Of a stretch of DNA of 64,000 nt, positions 61,951 to 64,000 are shown piece after piece (the stretch's first letter is position 1; the number at the start of each line of letters is the position of its first letter). The stretch comes from Petrotoga mobilis SJ95 (GTDB taxonomy: Bacteria > Thermotogota > Thermotogae > Petrotogales > Petrotogaceae), in the NCBI RefSeq assembly GCF_000018605.1, contig NC_010003.1, forward strand, positions 472,501 through 536,500, read 5' to 3'. Under the pieces are notes generated by a model, which saw only the letters and a program-made list of their open reading frames with translations, was not told the origin of the DNA and ran no database searches. The position numbers and the translations under genes are program-made.

Positions 61951-63291
61951 ATGTCTGAAAAAGTTTTTCCAAAGGATTTCATGTGGGGAGCAGCTACTGC
62001 ATCTTACCAAATAGAAGGTTCTCCTTTAGCAGATGGAGCTGGTCCTTCGATTTGGCATAGGTTTTCTCATACACCTGGAAACACATATAATGGAGATACT
62101 GGAGATCTGGCAGACGATCATTATAACAGGTACAAAGAAGATATTGCTTTGATGAAAGAGTTAGGATTAAAAGCGTACAGGTTTTCTATATCTTGGTCAA
62201 GAATTTTCCCAAATGGTAAAGGTAAAATCAACGAAAAAGGTGTTGATTTTTACAATAGATTGGTTGATGAATTACTCAAGGCAAATATAACCCCTTTTGT
62301 TACGTTGTATCATTGGGATTTACCTGCAGCTTTACAAGATCTGGGGGGTTGGACAAACAGAGACATCGCTTATTGGTATACCGATTACGCTGACTACATG
62401 TTTCAAAGATTGGGGGACAGAGTAAAAAATTGGATTACTTTAAACGAACCCTGGGTAATGGCTTTTGTTGGACATTTTATGGGTGAACATGCACCTGGAA
62501 TGAAAGATCTTTATGCCGCTTTCTCAGTTGTTAACAACCAGTTGCGAGCTCATTCAAAAACGGTTAAAGCGTTCAGAGAAGAAAACGTAAAAGAAGGGAA
62601 AATCGGAATTACTTTATCAAATACTTCTCACGATCCAGCTACGGATTCACAAGAAGATATAGATGCTGCACGGTTGGCACACGAATGGACAAATTATCCA
62701 TTGTTTTTGAATCCAATATACAATGGTGAATATCCAAGCGGGATAAAAGAACATGCTTCTGTGTTTTTACCCCATAATTACGAAAATGATTTGGAAGAAA
62801 TAAAAGAAAAAATCGATTTTGTAGGCATTAATTATTACTCTGGAGATCTTGTCAAGCTCGATACAAAATCATTCTTAGGTGGAAAAACCGTTGAAAGAGG
62901 TCTTCCAAAAACTGAAATGGGATGGGAGATCTACCCTGAAGGTTTCTACAAAATACTAAAAGGGGTTCAAGAAGAGTACAATCCAAAAGAAGTGTATGTC
63001 ACTGAAAATGGGGCTGCTTTTGACGACAGCGTAGTAAACCAAGAGGTACACGATGAAAATAGAATAGATTACTTAAAGCAGCATCTTGAACAAGCGTTAA
63101 GAGCTATTCAAAATGGAGTTACGCTCAAAGGATACTTCGTTTGGTCTTTATTAGACAATTTTGAATGGGCATTGGGCTATTCAAAGAGGTTTGGAATAGT
63201 GTACGTTGATTACAAAACTCAAAAAAGGATCATAAAAGACAGCGGTAAATGGTATTCACAGGTTATTAAGAATAATTCTTTTAATTTCTAA
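61951..63291 (+). CDS. bglA: Beta-glucosidase (GH1)
   Basis: A 446-residue family 1 glycoside hydrolase. The family signature FMWGAATASYQIEGS opens the protein. The acid/base Glu is in TLNEPW (Glu166) and the nucleophile in VTENGAAF (Glu352). LLDNFEWALGYSKRFG is also diagnostic. It has no signal peptide and should hydrolyse imported cellobiose or related beta-glucosides. AGGAGGA precedes the ATG. Confidence 0.95.
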   Translation: MSEKVFPKDFMWGAATASYQIEGSPLADGAGPSIWHRFSHTPGNTYNGDTGDLADDHYNRYKEDIALMKELGLKAYRFSISWSRIFPNGKGKINEKGVDFYNRLVDELLKANITPFVTLYHWDLPAALQDLGGWTNRDIAYWYTDYADYMFQRLGDRVKNWITLNEPWVMAFVGHFMGEHAPGMKDLYAAFSVVNNQLRAHSKTVKAFREENVKEGKIGITLSNTSHDPATDSQEDIDAARLAHEWTNYPLFLNPIYNGEYPSGIKEHASVFLPHNYENDLEEIKEKIDFVGINYYSGDLVKLDTKSFLGGKTVERGLPKTEMGWEIYPEGFYKILKGVQEEYNPKEVYVTENGAAFDDSVVNQEVHDENRIDYLKQHLEQALRAIQNGVTLKGYFVWSLLDNFEWALGYSKRFGIVYVDYKTQKRIIKDSGKWYSQVIKNNSFNF

Positions 63292-63342
63292 TCTACATTT
63301 AAAAAAAGTTTTTTAATAACAAATAAAAGGATGTGAAAAAAT

Positions 63343-64000
63343 ATGGAGAAGGACATAAAAAAGTTGATCTCTCAGATGACACTCGAAGAAAAGGCAAGTT
63401 TATGTTCAGGCTTAGACAATTGGCACACCAAACCTATTGAAAGGTTAGGGATACCTTCAATTATGATGAGTGATGGGCCTCACGGCTTGAGAAAAGAAAT
63501 CACAAATCCTGAAGAAAGCTTGTTGGCAAACAGCGCCCCCGCTACGTGTTTCCCAACAGCCGCTACAACAGCTTGTTCATGGGATAGAAAATTAATTGAA
63601 GAAGAAGGAAAAGCCTTAGCCGAAGAATGTCAAGCTGAAGAAGTTGATATCATATTGGGCCCCGCTATTAACATTAAAAGGTCTCCATTGTGTGGAAGAA
63701 ATTTCGAATACTTCTCTGAAGACCCCTACTTATCAACAGAACTGGCTACAGCGTATATAAACGCTGTACAAAGTTATGGAGTAGGAACCTCTTTGAAACA
63801 TTACCTTGCAAACAATCAAGAACACAGAAGAATGAGTGTAGATGAAATAATAGACGAAAGAACTCTAAGAGAGATTTACTTAGCGAACTTTGAAGGAGCG
63901 GTGAAAAACGGCAAGCCCTGGACGGTAATGTGTTCTTACAACAAAGTGAACGGCACGCATGCATCTGAAAATAAATACTTATTGACAGATATCTTAAAGA
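63343..64000 (+). CDS. bglB: Beta-glucosidase (GH3), 3' end outside the window
   Basis: The first 219 codons of a GH3 enzyme; the frame is open to the end of the window. [15 protein letters not shown] opens the protein. [11 protein letters not shown] is the standard N-terminal box, [19 protein letters not shown] follows, and [11 protein letters not shown] contains the KH-box Lys and His. The nucleophile Asp lies beyond the window edge. It follows the GH1 gene by 51 bp and is probably in the same operon. Confidence 0.93.
   Translation, partial: MEKDIKKLISQMTLEEKASLCSGLDNWHTKPIERLGIPSIMMSDGPHGLRKEITNPEESLLANSAPATCFPTAATTACSWDRKLIEEEGKALAEECQAEEVDIILGPAINIKRSPLCGRNFEYFSEDPYLSTELATAYINAVQSYGVGTSLKHYLANNQEHRRMSVDEIIDERTLREIYLANFEGAVKNGKPWTVMCSYNKVNGTHASENKYLLTDILK

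Noticed and set aside
63300-63317. A palindromic A/T tract after the GH1 gene as terminator
   Set aside because: The TTAAAAAA/TTTTTTAA tract has no GC stem, and the GH3 gene follows closely, so a true terminator is unlikely.
1-64000. CRISPR arrays, rRNA genes, prophage or integrase genes
   Set aside because: I saw no regularly spaced repeats, no rRNA-like sequence and no phage structural or recombinase genes; the only mobile element I can support is the TnpB element.

Overview
The window looks like a chromosomal segment of an anaerobic, saccharolytic member of the Thermotogota, probably Petrotoga or a close relative. I base this on the low GC content, tight operons with strong GGAGG ribosome sites, a maltosyltransferase of the Thermotoga maritima type, a beta-glucoside operon with peptide-type ABC transporter genes next to GH1 and GH3 enzymes, and a two-subunit 2-oxoacid:ferredoxin oxidoreductase. 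The assignment rests on recalled protein resemblance, not on a database search.

Layout. 3-965: 3' part of an MFS permease. 967-6476 (minus): an operon for gluconate or keto-gluconate use (SDR dehydrogenase, 6-phosphogluconate dehydrogenase, 2-hydroxyacid dehydrogenase, FGGY kinase, GNAT). 6548-10807 (minus): a decaying sugar locus with a six-hairpin-type glycosidase, a PIG-L deacetylase and a sugar ABC permease. The permease is 5'-truncated, frameshifted and split by a TnpB-only IS200/IS605-type element (9116-10559). 10894-14345: a phosphoesterase with a changed metal motif, a cytoplasmic BMP-domain protein with a ParB-like segment, and a headless outer-membrane protein remnant. 14348-18787 (minus): HAD phosphatase, FtsH, radical SAM protein, EcfT. 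19006-25074 (plus): transglycosylase, ManA, oxoacid oxidoreductase, peroxiredoxin, DUF192 protein, glycine-betaine-type binding protein. Then tRNA-Ser(CGA) and maltosyltransferase. 27257-34052 (minus): a polyphosphate cluster (SixA, CHAD, ROK kinase, PPX, PPK1) with a membrane protein upstream. Then tRNA-Asn(GTT).

34281-53664 is the most striking region, a probable peptidoglycan-salvage island. It holds AnmK, a serine hydrolase and a GH84 hexosaminidase; a CUT1 sugar ABC transporter; a Dpp-type transporter operon ending in LysA and a cytoplasmic NlpC/P60 endopeptidase; and, on the opposite strand, NamZ (DUF1343), NagZ and MurQ. All the glycan and peptide hydrolases appear to lack signal peptides. 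This suggests import of intact muropeptides or disaccharides and intracellular breakdown to GlcNAc, MurNAc-6-P, amino acids and diaminopimelate, with diaminopimelate then decarboxylated to lysine.

53713-56080 holds PolX and a GNAT protein. 56355-64000 is a beta-glucoside uptake operon (binding protein, two permeases, two ATPases, GH1, GH3), with a structured leader and a 14-bp palindrome upstream.

Three copies of a GC-rich 30-33 bp intergenic repeat sit in the same orientation 56-85 bp upstream of three different carbohydrate-enzyme genes. I found no rRNA, CRISPR array or prophage.
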